Assembly (NCBI RefSeq): GCF_910592395.1 | Contig: NC_088314.1 | Coordinates: 7,254,001-7,318,000 of the forward strand | Source of the DNA: Lineus longissimus | Lineage: Eukaryota > Nemertea > Pilidiophora > Heteronemertea > Lineidae | Direction: 5' to 3' | Length of the DNA stretch: 64,000 bases | Shown here: piece by piece, positions 24,601 to 37,343 of the stretch | Numbering within the stretch: position 1 is the first letter of the stretch | Layout: each line of letters opens with the position of its first letter | Made by a program: the position numbers and the translations under genes | Notes under the pieces: generated by a model | The model's input: the letters and a program-made list of their open reading frames with translations, nothing else | Told to the model about the DNA's origin: nothing | The model's database searches: none

Positions 24601-27460
24601 GTCTGTAGAAACGATTGAATACGAACGACGTACCCCTCTTTAGAATTTTTTTTTTGTTGATAAATATTTAAGTCCTTTCAACTACCAATTAAAAATGTTG
24701 GTACATGTAGTTCATAAATTTCGGACCATTTTTTGAGAAAAAAATAAAAATGCCATACCTCTTGAAAACAATTCAGCCCATGTGACCCTGTATGGTGTGA
24801 TGTGATTGGCCCCCTTCTGATGTACATGTATGATAAAGTCATATGCATACATACGTATGTACAATCGAAATACAAATCACAGACTAGTATATAGCTTAAG
24901 GTAATTTATCCGAGGAAAATATTACAGTATGTTATTAACTGTATTTCGAAGTCCACCACGACTAAACAATGGCATCATGCAATTATCGAATTTAGAACAA
25001 AGTACCAAGAGCATGTGAAAACTTGCCCTAAAGTGGTGTTGAGAATTAGAGATTGTGTACAAGTGCACGACTTGGTCGATTAGCCTAAAATGAGACCATT
25101 TGATCTTGCTCTTTGACCTTTTAATGTCGTTGCCAATGAACAATAACGCAGAGATACTCGAAAATCACGGATATGAGACCACTTCATTTATTTGTTAGCC
25201 AGTCCCCCCCCCCCCCCCCACCCCCTCTCTGAGCCAAGGACGAGACGTCAAGACCTTAGAACAACTTCGTGACGCCCACATACTAGTATCATCAATCCGA
25301 ATTAAACATGTTGAATGCCATGCATAACGTTTAAGTGAGCTTGGCTTGAATATTCACCAGAAACGGTTTTGAATAGCATATCCAATGGAAGGCAGACCAG
25401 CGTTCCTGTCTTATCAATGAACCCGTGATGAATCTTATGACGAATATTGCCTCAGACAGTGTGGCCATCCAGTAGGAATTTTTTTTCTTCTTGTTCATTT
25501 TTCAGTTCACCGCTGATCATGATGATGTGGTTGCCATGAAAAGGGGCTGTGATCGACACCAAACAAATTAAACGAATCCAACATCTTTCATCTGACAGCT
25601 ATGCGGTATATATGTTACTGACTATTCTCTTTTTATTCTTCTACTTTCAGTATCATCAACTCCGACGCAAGCGACATGCCGACAGAACATGTCAAGATCA
25701 ACGACACGACCGAACTGGTCAAGTTTAGCGACAACAAACACAAATACAACAACAGGACCTTCACCAAGGTCAAACAGAAGATGTTTGATTACACCTGCGA
25801 CATCCGGTTGAAGGTGGACTCGGAAATGTTCCAAGCTCACAAGGAAGTCCTCGGGGATGCGAGTGATTATTTCGCCGCCATGTTCAGCGTGGACATGAAG
25901 GAAAAAGAGCAGGACATGATCGAGTTGTATGACATAAGCCCGACAGGTTTCTCTGCCTTGTTGGAGTACTTCTATCACGGCCACATTGCGTTCACGGCGG
26001 ATAAAATCGAGGACATCATTGAGGCTTCTCGGTTTTTCCACGTGGAGTGGCTGATAGAGGTCTGTTGTGATTTCCTTGTCCGCCATCTTAGCATCGAGAA
26101 CTATTACCAGGTACTCCAACTAGCGGACAAGTACTATTTGGGCGATCTGCGGATCGATATCTTCAGACATGTTGGGCGGAACTTCCAGCACATGTCAAGC
26201 CAACTGCACTTCATGAACATTTCTTATGATTTGCTTCACCAGTTGCTCTCTGACGACTTCTTCATCGAAGCTCCTGAGAACATCGTTTTGAACACTGTCT
26301 TAAACTGGGTCGACCATGACAATGAAAACAGGCATCAGCACCTCTTCCCGCTGCTCAAAGAGGTCCGGTTTGCGCTTGTTGATCCTGAATTCATTCGAGG
26401 ACTTGGGGAGGAGATCCTCGGGAATGAAGATATCGCCGCCTTGCTGGAGAAGGCGAAGGAGTATCATGAAAAGCCGTATCAGCAATGCTTGGAAGAGCCC
26501 GAGAATGTCTGCGTACGCGGTAGCCATCAGGTCATCGCGCTTATCTCTGCCGTGGAGGAGGCAGATAGCATCCAGTTCAAGGTACCAGGAACAGAGGGCT
26601 TCTACGTCCAGGCCATGGACACCACACATCTTGATGTTAACTTTGAATTCGCCAGGGTAGGGACGATGGGGAACTTTCTATTCGTCGCGGGCGGGTATTG
26701 CAGGAATTATTGCAGCAGTGCCGCATGTTACAGATACGATCCCCGCAATGGAGGTTGGTTGGAGATCGCACCCATGAACTTGCCGCGTGTCAGTTTCGGA
26801 TTTGCTACGTCGCAGGACTCCCTGTTCTCCGTTGCCGGCGTCCTCCATGTTGTTGATGAGGATGACAACGATCAGGAGTCATTTCTATCGTCTGCTGAAC
26901 GGTATGATCCTGTTTTGAACACGTGGCACGCACTGCCGGATATCCCTTACCGATGCTCAGACTGCGCAGTCGCAGTCTGTGGCAACAACGTGTTCGTTTC
27001 AGGTGGAATCTCGGATGATGTGCACGACCCAATTCCAGTGAATTACGTCGTTGAATACACTCCGGGCGACGAGACCTGGACCCCAAAGTCACCAATGCTA
27101 AACCAGCGACAGGGACACAGCATGTTAGGTCACAAGGGGAAAATCTACTGTTTCGGGGGCTACACGGCACAAAACGAAATCTCATTTGGTGACTGCTACA
27201 ACAACGAACTCTTTGATTTAGAAACTGAGCAATGGAGTGCAATTTGCAGTACACCTCGCGTCTATGGTCACCTGCAACCCTCGATTACTATCTTCGAGGA
27301 TACGATCTACTTCATTGGTGGTTCATTCACAAGTCGTCATCTTTACGGTTATAATACTGACACCGATGAAATATCGGAGGGAGAATACTGTGGAGTGAAT
27401 TACCAGAAACTCGCCACGCTGAAGATTGGTCTCCCTTACCACTTGCTTCCCGCAGAGTAG
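21255..27460 (+). CDS. BTB-BACK-Kelch protein (probable CUL3 adaptor)
   Basis: The large exon 25651-27460 encodes BTB, BACK and Kelch domains: BTB with DYTCDIRLKVDSEMFQAHK and SALLEYFYHGHI, then the 3-box/BACK region (HLSIENYYQVLQLADKYYL, VLNWVDHD), then a C-terminal propeller of about five or six Kelch blades (FVAGG, SAERYDPVLNTW, VFVSGG, IYCFGGY, IYFIGGS). Such proteins usually bring substrates to CUL3 ubiquitin ligases. The exon is open upstream of the Met at 25676 as far as an AG acceptor at 25650. A candidate first exon 21255-21328 (MDVMESDVSDSSISSQLY, donor CG|GTAAGG) joins it in the correct phase and gives 627 residues. If that exon is not used, translation starts at 25676 with 594 residues. 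The first exon lies inside the mobile element at 21047-21656, and the intron of 4.3 kb holds two repeat arrays. The domain call is firm; the first exon is inferred. Confidence 0.85.
22798..23030. repeat. Cluster of interspersed direct and inverted TTTGGCAAGC repeats
   Basis: Multiple copies of TTGCCAAACAG and its complement CTGTTTGGC(A/G)AGC occur within about 230 bp in the Kelch intron, in both orientations, separated by 20-50 bp. Many pairs could form hairpins. The open frames on both strands here are by-products of the repeats. Confidence 0.65.
24305..24569 (+). repeat. 53-bp minisatellite, five copies
   Basis: Five head-to-tail units starting GCCGTTGTGTAGACAGA and ending GAAAGTT, with a few substitutions each. 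They lie in the Kelch intron. Each unit contains an inner palindrome (ACAGATAC/GTATCTGT-like). Confidence 0.9.
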
Positions 27461-30400
27461 GATATGTGGCGAACATGCATAACCGGTACGTTTAACTATA
27501 AATCGCTGATTGAAAAAGCTGGCTGAACCACTTCGTGCAGTGCATTTATTTTACACGGACTCTACGTGCATCTCTCTGCTCTAAAAGCTGGCGTCAATAA
27601 CTTTAAATTTCGCATGCAAATGTGACTCTGCATGTGATCATGTTCTCGATACCGGTCTCGTATTTTTCGAATTTGGAGCCACTCGGAAGCCAATGCTATG
27701 TGATTGCTATGCATAGTACATTACGATTCATCCACTATGTTTGAGTCGTGTTCGTCCTGCAGCAGCAAATAGTCTTTGGAATATTTAGCTTGGATTCAAC
27801 GAATAATTTTCACTGAGGAACTAGTATCTTTTGTCTACTATCCAACCAAGCCAGTGCGTTGTGTGCCGATTCTTCGCACACCACGCCATCTAGATTTTCC
27901 TGAATGCAAAATCCATGAGGTGATCTTGCAGATCTTACAGCTGCTCGAGGTCATTTTGCTGATCACCTGATGTTATCAGTCTTTCTCATAACTGATGGTT
28001 ACTCTTACTTTATTAACAACTCGAACTATCGTGAATGTCAATGGCATCTGATTACCACCTTAATAGCCTCAGGCATCATCACTTCCGTTACAAGTAACTC
28101 GGCACGTGATATGGGGAAGAAATCAGTTTCTTGAAAGGACATACCACTTTGATCTATTCCATTCATTACAATCAACGATGTGACGAACATAAGATATTAC
28201 GAGTACTTATTTCTCTCTTGTGTCTGTATTCACAATGTGTATCACTGCTCTCGAACCAACGATAATCGGTTGTAGTTTCATGGACGTTTCGTTGGGAAGC
28301 CCATACAAGGAGCTCGTACGTGGTGCTATTCTATTACTCAGCAACCGGTACCACTGGCGAGGCTTTGAGATTGCTGGTGCAGCAGCTGCAGATGGACTTG
28401 GTGAAGACTTGGCGGAAGCTGCCAATGACAGAAGACAATAGCAAAGGTCGACCGCATTTTTGATGGCTTCAGCCATTAGCGAAGAGAACCAGCATCGAAT
28501 GTGCATGCCAATACTGTATGAATAAGCACGTTGAAGTTTGATCTTGACAATAGGTCCAATAAATATTCCTTGTCCTTTTCAGATTGTCATATGATTAAAT
28601 TCAAAATAATTGGTTTAAGAATGTCTTGGACAGCTCCGATGATTAATGAAATTGAATTTAGCGCTTGAATTATCGCATGCTGTATGACTGATGACTTGGC
28701 CAAACTGTTCATCAGAGTGTAAAGCAAAAAGCAATTGTGATGAGTTTGAACAGCTTCTATTGCACATTTAGTCGTTTGGATATTTCTTTCTTAAATATAG
28801 CGGTGTACCATGCGTACTGTCAGTTGATTATCGATGAAGGTGATGATAGGCATGGGAGAGGGGTGGTTAAATTTCACGATCAGCTGCTTGCCAAGTTGCT
28901 AGGTTTATGCTAGGTACGGTACGGCAATAAAAAGTACATCTGACTCATGGACTCTTGTGCCTGCCCGAGGTGAACCAATAACTACATGTAGCTCGAACAA
29001 ACTAGAAAATAAATTTGAATGTTTACTGCCTTTCCTTGCGGGGAATCCGAATGGTTCTTTTACCAGGGCCAACATCGACGCTGGACCAGTACTACATATA
29101 AACTACCAATGAACAAAATCTGCAGTTACCAGGAGCTTGTAACTAATGGCATTAAAGTTTTATGATACCGGGGCCTGGCTCAAAGTGTACCCTCTCCACC
29201 ATAAAACTTTGAAAATAAGTGGTTTTTCAGTCGTGTTTTGAAAGTATCGAAGTTTGTTTGTGATCCTGTTTGCGCTTTGGAGAGGAGAGTGACTCCTGAC
29301 ACATTCATTGCGTATGAATACGTAATTCATGTGTAAAGAGAACTGGCTTCTATTTCTATCTCTTTCTATCTATTTCCTCTCCAAGGGCTTTACAAACAAC
29401 TGCCTTTCATTCACCAATGCTGCTTCTAATTGAGAGACCCCAGGAGGTGCCAGCACATAGTAATTGCTATTGCCGCACCTTTTACTGTAGATACACAAGG
29501 TCAGTACGGCCAGGCGGAGCAAGTACCCGGCACGGTATACCATAACAAGTGCGGTGCCTCAGTTGAATTACTTCCATCGCTCACATCAATCGTTCACGGT
29601 GCCGCTGCGGATCGACCAACTCCGACATTTAGGCAGCGTTGAAAAGAAACTTCGCAACCGATCTAGGAGATACTTTAAAACGTTGATGTTTCTAAGACAT
29701 GGTATCGATCTAACATCGTTCGACCGTTCAATAGCGTCTGGTCCGTGATTTTGCGGTCAAGGGAGTGCTGTCACTCGAATAGCGCCAAAACCCTCCGGGA
29801 TTCAAACCCAACCGCATCGTCGTTGATTGATATTCTTAATCCGTTTTTCCTCATCATATTTTCGTTCCCCTGGTAGGAGTCGATGTTTCACTTTGGTTCT
29901 GGTCTCCTTCGACTCGGGAGCAGCAGAATTGATTTGGTTTAGCCTTGCAAAAAGGACGGTGTTCTGGCCAGCCCGGAATACGATTTCGTGCCACTTAAGG
30001 AAGGATATTGGGGGTAAAGACAACTCTATACCGTCATGTTATAACGGCATGCTTCCGTTGACTCTTTCACAGCCGGCAATCAAAGAAAAGCATTTATCCT
30101 AACCTGGAGTACACTCGTCTCACCAACATAGGAGCAAAAGGTTCACATTCTGCGGAAACCGACAAGTTTGATAACAAATTGGCGAGGGAATTTTTTGGAG
30201 TAACCTATTTTATGTAAGACATGTTCGTTGACCGTGCTAGTAACTTGACGTTGTGTCTCCATACGAACGACTTTATGGGTATTAATTCTGGTATTTCGTA
30301 CAAATCTGATAATTTTGAGAAGAAAGCAGAGATCGAAAGCCTCAGCAGAACACTTTGAGAGGTGGACTCAAGGATTACCTGGTGCAGATCGTTAAAAGGT

Positions 30401-33400
30401 AATGGTATATATTTTAAATTCTTTCTTTTCACTCGAGGAAACAGTTTTGCCAGTGAAAACGATTTCGATGGGTTTTAACTTACATTATTCAACTGTAAAA
30501 TTTAGCAGATATGTACTAGCATTTTCATCTATCATCGAAACTTAAAGGGATCTATGGGCATGAACCATGTAGGTCGGATTGTGTTACAAGAAGTCGCCAG
30601 TAGGGGTCTCCTCCATCTCGCAGCACAGTACAGAAACACTATTCACACGGTAAGGCGAATATAATTACTAGTATCGTCGAATCGAACGGAACCATGGCCC
30701 CTAACAGTGCATACTAGTTAAAAACTTTGGTTATCGAATTTGACCCCAGCTCTTGTCTGTAGTCGGTCATACATTAGGGACGTGTTGGACAAGATGACAG
30801 AGGGCAAACTGGCATAACCAAGCACGCAGAGGGATCTTCAAATCCCTCTGATTTGAAAATCTTTGGCATCACATCTCGTCTTCATTCCTTGCTCCGGGTC
30901 CTCTATCACACTGGGTTATTTTCATTACGACACTTTTAGACCACTACCGCTGTATCAATATTTGGATTAGGGAAACCATTTCAAGATATCACTAAAAAAG
31001 AAAAAAGTCCAATCAGCAAGTTGGCGGACACTGATAACGCGGCCGTGAGGAAATACACGTAATGTTAAAATGGTTGAGATGTCGTCACAAATCAAAATAA
31101 TTATCTAAAATAAATACCACACTGAAGTGATGGCGTGCTTGGATGGGCGAGTAAATACAAACCCGCCTTGTAACTGACGTATTTTACTGTTGCCATTTGC
31201 TCAGATATTATTTGTATCCATCAGCAACTTGCTTTGTATGATACTGCAGACAGATTGAATCATTCCAACAGGGTTCGATATTCTCCTTTTAGCAGTGAAG
31301 AATCTGTATTTGGTTGCTAATCGCTGTCGAACTATTGATCTTTGCCGTCTCGAATATTTTAAGTGATGCGCCTTGAGGATAATGGTGCTTGGCTGGCATG
31401 CAACCTTTCAATGGAATGGTCCTATTTTCTACAAGAAATTGGCTTGTAACGATTCATAATTAAATAGGCCAATTAAATGAACATTTGTAACTGACATTGT
31501 TGCCAATTTCTCACATAGGTCCTCATTATTACTGATACACTGACGGCCGGGTAATTCTAGAATTTCGACCCACGATCCATTGATAAGACAGCCACAACAA
31601 AATCATATAAGGTACGTCACTGTAAAAGGGGAACATTCTATCTGTTTAAATCAGAGATTGTCGATGAATTAATTGAAAGGGTAAACAGGGATAAAGTTGT
31701 CATCAACAAGGGATGCTGCCTAACACTGAACGTTTACCCTGTTTTATGTTGTGACGAAGAGGTTGAAGCTTTAGCGTTAATCGCGACTGGAGACATTTAA
31801 AGTATATATGTCGTTTGACAACAAGAAATAAGGCAAGAACTGCCTCGATTATCATGAGATAATGCATCAGCCGTGCTACAGATCCGCCGGGCAGATGCGG
31901 GGCACACTGAGCGTTCCATCCGGATATCACCGTCTATCTCACGGTGGCAATGATAATAGTTTCGATTCTCCAAGAAAACGAATAATAGCCATGTGTATGA
32001 AAACTATTCCCATTATCGGTGAAGAAGAGAATAAACCGGACATTGATTGGCCAGGCCATGCATTCTCTCTTCAACCATCTTAGCGCCGGCAGCAATTAGG
32101 AAAAACAATATGGCTTCCATATATATTCGCGGCAGAGGTAGGATGTATATATCGATTACCCAAAGATGAATGTTAGGTCACGTTTTAATGGCTTGATGAG
32201 GAAGTGTCCAGCTCATGGCTGCTCACTCGTGGATTCGTGGATAGTATTTGCCGGTTGTTTGTTTTCGGATTCTTTGGTATGCATCCTTTTCCATCCTCTT
32301 AGGTATTTGAGAGCCAGGCAAGCAAAGTGGCTGACGCAGATGGATTTCTCTTTTCACAGTCTACTCTCAGACTGTTTATAAGCTCACTAGTTGTATACAA
32401 TGTAAGTCGTATATGTGCTTAGCTAAAAGCTAATGTCGCATGATACAGTCGCGCGAAATAGATCCCTGAAGCACTTATTTGAAGTACGTATTCAAATGTT
32501 GACATTGAAATACTGGTATGCCGAGCGTCTGTCGGAAGACGAGTTGAAGTGGTAAAAGTCTGGTGTCGATATTACATAGAGATGTTATGGTCCGATCAAT
32601 TTTGAACAACTACACGAAGAAATGAATTTTGTTTGGAGAAATCAAAGTTCATATGGGAACACTTTACCCTTCGCCTTTCGGAGGACTTAACAAAAATTGA
32701 TTTCGAAAATGTATTTTACTCAGATATGGTGTTTATGAGGCTTATTATGCCATAATGAGCAGTGGATCAAACTGACATGATTTTATTTTGTGTGTGATGG
32801 GTGACAAGTATCATTTAACCGATGAATAATCAAAATCATTCAAAATTACATATATCTTACTGACATCCAATTACCCGGATCGAGTGTTTATCTTACCACA
32901 ATGCCATCCACCAACTGGAAGATATTGGCGATTCTGAGGAAAATCTTAGCAGTCCAGAAAAATCGTTCACAGATTTTGTCATTTTTTAGAAAGACCGATA
33001 TCAATAGCCAGCATCAAGTTGATGCAGTTACAAAAGGCTTGTACAGGAATATTACATTCCTATGATGACGGGTGCATTGCATGTCATTGGAGAAAATGAG
33101 AGCATCTTTGATCAGATAGCTAAGCACTATCTATCATGGTCATGTCGTTCAGGAATGTGACATGACTGGTGTAAGTGCACTCAGTGGATTTGTTAAGATG
33201 ATGCACAGCGCAATGCACAGTGTAGTGCATGCTGAAAATCTTAGTGTACGCGTCTTTGTCAGTGCCTTCATTAAGTATTTTGGCTTTCTGCATTCAGCAA
33301 TTTTTTTGCTTTATCACAATGTCTACCCCCTCTCCTCCTCGAAGCAACTGCGAAATCAACCAAATAGTTCAATGATTTCGACCCCGATCAACCTCATTAT

Positions 33401-34884
33401 CCGTGTATACATTTATTCCGTCTAAGGCTTACAGCAAAGTAGCCTTGATTCAACAATCGATAGCTCTTTGTGATCATTTTCAAGTCTTCTCATTGTCGTT
33501 TTAATTAGAAGGAACCGAATCTGTTGCTCCTTGAGCTACAGGTTGCAGATTGCGACGGAAAGGTTGCTCGAAACGTGATGTACAATTCACATTGGTGAAG
33601 TGTGTATTTTATAGGATGAGGGTGGTTTTCTTAGTGTTATTTGATTAATGGCAAATTAGTGCCGCAAAAAAGAAATATAAAGCCACTCGAAACCTAGTCA
33701 TGCTCATACATGCGTCTTTCACTCACATTTTACCGGGGAAAATCGTATGAGAATATACATGTAAACTTACTCCGTTTCTATTATTGCAACTTGTATACAA
33801 TCTCTGGGTTCTGCTATGCATACCAATTTCATATTGCTGTCACAGTGGTGACGGATGATCAAAGTGCCTTTTTTTACTACACGTACATGTCTGGGCATGC
33901 CTAGAAAAAAATTACACAACCAATCTTGTCGTTTTTCTAGATAATAAGGTACATTTTTGATGCAGGTTCCCATATTATGTTCCTCGCATCTTGTTATCAT
34001 TTCCCTTGCTCCATTACCCAGCATTGATATAGTAACTCATCGTGCTGGAACATTCTCATTAGAGCTATCACGCGATGAAGAGGAAATTTAATTTGATAAA
34101 TTCACCCTAACGTTACGCTATACATTTTTAGTTTTAATGATAAGCAGTAACTTTTCAATCCAACAAAGTTTGAATTCATCGAAAACAAATTAGTATGAAA
34201 AATGTACAGAGAAATTGTCGGTAGCGATGGAGTCCCGTCAGTTTTTCCCGCAACAAACGAAGCCTTAAAATTTGATGTCATGGACAATATTGATGTTCTT
34301 CAACAGCTGTTTCTCAGAACTTCATAATCTGTATAGAAGCGTATATTTCAATTTATTGTACTTGCCTCTCGAATGCCTTTCAATTTGATAAATGAAACCT
34401 AACATAACATACACGTATCGCTCTTTTGCGCCATTACTGACGCTGAAACAGTCTTAGTTACCTTGGGCGTACAATTCATTATTTGATGAAATCAAATACG
34501 GCTGAACAAGGACTCGCGAGAAGATGAGATACCTCGTAGAGAATTATGTCAAGAACAGCAAGAAAATCTTCTTCAAGGCAATCAAATTTCCGGCAGACAT
34601 AATAAATGAGAATCATCTCATCCCCCTGATTTTCACTGGCAGAGTTGGTGGTGAATGAAGATTTTAATGTGTTGTCGCAAAAAAAACGTAACCATCATGA
34701 TTTTAGAATGCATTTTTGATGGAGAAGATAAACTTACGGAGGGATTTCCGAATAAAGTGAGTGAAGGGTTGTTAAAATTAATTCAGTCAGTCACACAGAC
34801 GTTCGAATGAACGTAAAAATATAATCGAATCTGTTGAAAAACAGAGATCATAAAGAAATCAGATAAGATACCTTCACTCATGTC

Positions 34885-35045
34885 CTACTGGATAGGGTAT
34901 TGGCCTTCGACACCTTGTGGCCCAGGTTCGATTCTCACTTGGGCAACTTTTTGACAAAAGCGTGTATGCGTGAGTTTTTAAGTTTTGGATACACAAAAGC
35001 CATCATCGCCAATAAAAGCGTCATAATGATGATGATGAGGAGGAA
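34885..35045 (+). mobile_element. Probable tRNA-derived SINE
   Basis: An A-box-like stretch (CTGGATAGGGTATTGG) is followed about 30 bp on by a B box (GGTTCGATTC), then an unrelated body and a short GATGATGAT tail. The T-arm does not pair, so it is not a functional tRNA gene. Pol III boxes plus a simple-repeat tail fit a SINE. Confidence 0.5.
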
Positions 35046-35573
35046 AATATTAATATCGATGAGTTTCTCCCACCTCTGAAGCTGCGACATTCTGACTTAT
35101 CAGGGCATTTCATTCAATACTTTTAAATACTTAACTTTTATACTCCCTTATGCATCGTACACGGTTGTCATGCTGTAAGACCATGTTTGCGAGAGGATGA
35201 CGCTGCTTCAACCTGATTCGACACCTTCCCCTGACAGCTTTGGTCAGGCATCTCCTCGCCGGCTCGAAGTTTATCCCACATGGATTTACAATATCGCAGT
35301 GGCTTATACTGAGCTCTCAACCGAATATGTTACGCTATAAGCAAAACTAGGAGATTTGATAGGGTGATATGTCTATAAGTTCAGATAATAATCTCGAAGT
35401 AACTGACTGTGAAAAGAGTAATTCTTGGCCATTTTAATGTTTATTTAGTTTTCTTCTTTTTTTAGCAAGAACAACCAAATTTTTACTACTATCAGTTACT
35501 AATTTCACAATTTCCCGAAAAATTTTAAGCATGCAGATGTGGAAAGTGAAGGAACCTGTCTACGCTTTGATGC

Positions 35574-35694
35574 TTTTAGTCAGCTTTTTCTTTTAAGAAA
35601 AGCTGACTAAAAAAGTATGGCCTAAAGGCAACATTGATGTTAGAGGCAATATTGATGTTAAAACATCAATGTTGCCTTTAGGCCATACTTTTTT
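35574..35694. repeat. Nested foldback (two adjacent long hairpins)
   Basis: A first hairpin has 15-bp arms (35574-35588 and 35598-35612, TTTTAGTCAGCTTTT and its complement). Directly after it come arms of about 33 bp (35609-35641 and 35662-35694, core GTATGGCCTAAAGGCAAC) around a 20-nt loop. The second pairing is essentially perfect. Confidence 0.85.
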
Positions 35695-36756
35695 ATCCCA
35701 GACGTTTTGCGGTATGTTCAAGAGGCTTAAGAGGGGGCTTAAAACTGCTGAGGAGATAGATAAAAAGGTAGCGGAGCAAACGCTAAGTTGTGCTAGAGAC
35801 GGCTAGGTACTGCCTGACCGTGATCGCGAAGGCCGTGATTACAGCAGTAGCTGTTCGAAAATAACATTAAAAGCAAAAACGAGTAGAAACTAATAAAAAG
35901 TATTATTACATGGAAACACTTCTTGAATTAGGGAGGAGGAAGATACGAAGAGGGTTGGTCTAGGTGATTGGATTTTATAATCTAAATTACCCAGCAACCG
36001 TCCGCAAACAGACGTTACATGTATTTCAAATAACCTAATAAGTCAACGTTTTGTAGTTTCCAGATGTAGCCCTGCCAAGTTAGCAGACGAATGTTGCCAG
36101 TGGTGCCGTCTGGAAGGGGAAGTTATTATTCTAAGTCTTCAGCTCTCCAGCTAGAGGAGGGCTGTATGTTAGGTGGACTCTCAAGAGGCCGATTTTCCCT
36201 TTTCGTGTCCGACGTTTAATCTACACAAACAATCTAAATTACGAGTCATCTCTTCTGGGACAATGGTTCATCCCCTTCTTTAGGCACTGGGCATCACTTG
36301 CATGGCATTAGTTTCAATTTACTTGCTGTACTTTATGGAAAATCTACTTTCTAACCCCGTGTGGTCTGTTAGCTCCTTTGTTTGGCTCCTCAGTGCAATA
36401 CACGTATATTGTAGTGTATGCAGTAATGTTGTGGTAATATAGGTCTGATGTGTCTCAATCAAGTTGTCTTCATGCCAAAGTAGCTAAAGCTACTAAAAGT
36501 AGCTAAAGTCTAGATAGCCCAATGGATTCTCGAGGTCCCAATTCCCAGACCCGACTAACACGACACGAGAGGATCTAGGTTTCCCTGCAGTATGCAGTCA
36601 TTCCTGTTTTACACAGTTATGACTACAAAATCGTCCTATCGAATGCTGGCTCCTCACGTGACCAACGAACATATTTATTGGACTCAGTGTACTTAAATCT
36701 GCTCCGATTTGCCGTTTTAACAGGCAGAGGTCAATGTTAAGAACTCTCGGCAACAC

Positions 36757-37343
36757 GGGACTCTTCCCCGTAATCCCCCAATCACTGAATGTTATTGACT
36801 CGCGCAATATCGACCAATGTAACTCGGCTGGTACGGATATTCATCATTGAACACGGACTCAGGATAATCGCAGAATCGTATATCTTGCTTTAGCGCGATT
36901 TCAAATCTCTAAAGTCTTCGGGGACGGGATGAGGCAAACTTTTCTATCTCAATGTTGCTAATTCTTGGGTTTTTACCAGTTCGATCTATTTTGAGGGTTC
37001 CTTCTGGGTTCATTGATAAATTTACCACACAGCAGAAACAAACATTTCGGGATCAAATTTATTGATCAACATGCTAGAGTTCAGAGTTAAAGAAGTCAAG
37101 GTCGTCAATGTTTGGACATCACCGCAATAGCCGGGGAATCTCCCTGAATCCACCAATCACTGTTAGGCTGCTTACTCTCAGATATCATTGACTCGAGCAT
37201 ATCGACCAATGTTCAATAGCCAAGCACGGACATTCATCATCGAACGCTGACTCAGGATAATCTCTAAATCGCATATCTTGTTCCAGCGCGGTTTCAGATT
37301 TCTGTAGTCTTTTGGGATGGGATGAGGCAGGCCTTTCTTTATC
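36757..37343 (-). repeat. Diverged duplicated segment with shared reading frame
   Basis: Segments at 36757-36948 and 37131-37343 are clearly related along their whole length. On the minus strand both read a similar peptide (RFRDYPESAFDDE in the downstream copy, RFCDYPESVFNDE in the other); one copy is interrupted by a stop. The source is unknown: a repeat family or a broken duplicated exon. Confidence 0.6.

Noticed and set aside
28207-28506. Overlapping open frames on both strands (99 and 73 codons)
   Set aside because: Composition is driven by a GCAGCAGCTGC-like low-complexity stretch, and they have no family resemblance.
34893-34952. A tRNA gene
   Set aside because: A and B boxes are present, but the T-arm and acceptor stem do not pair; called a SINE instead.
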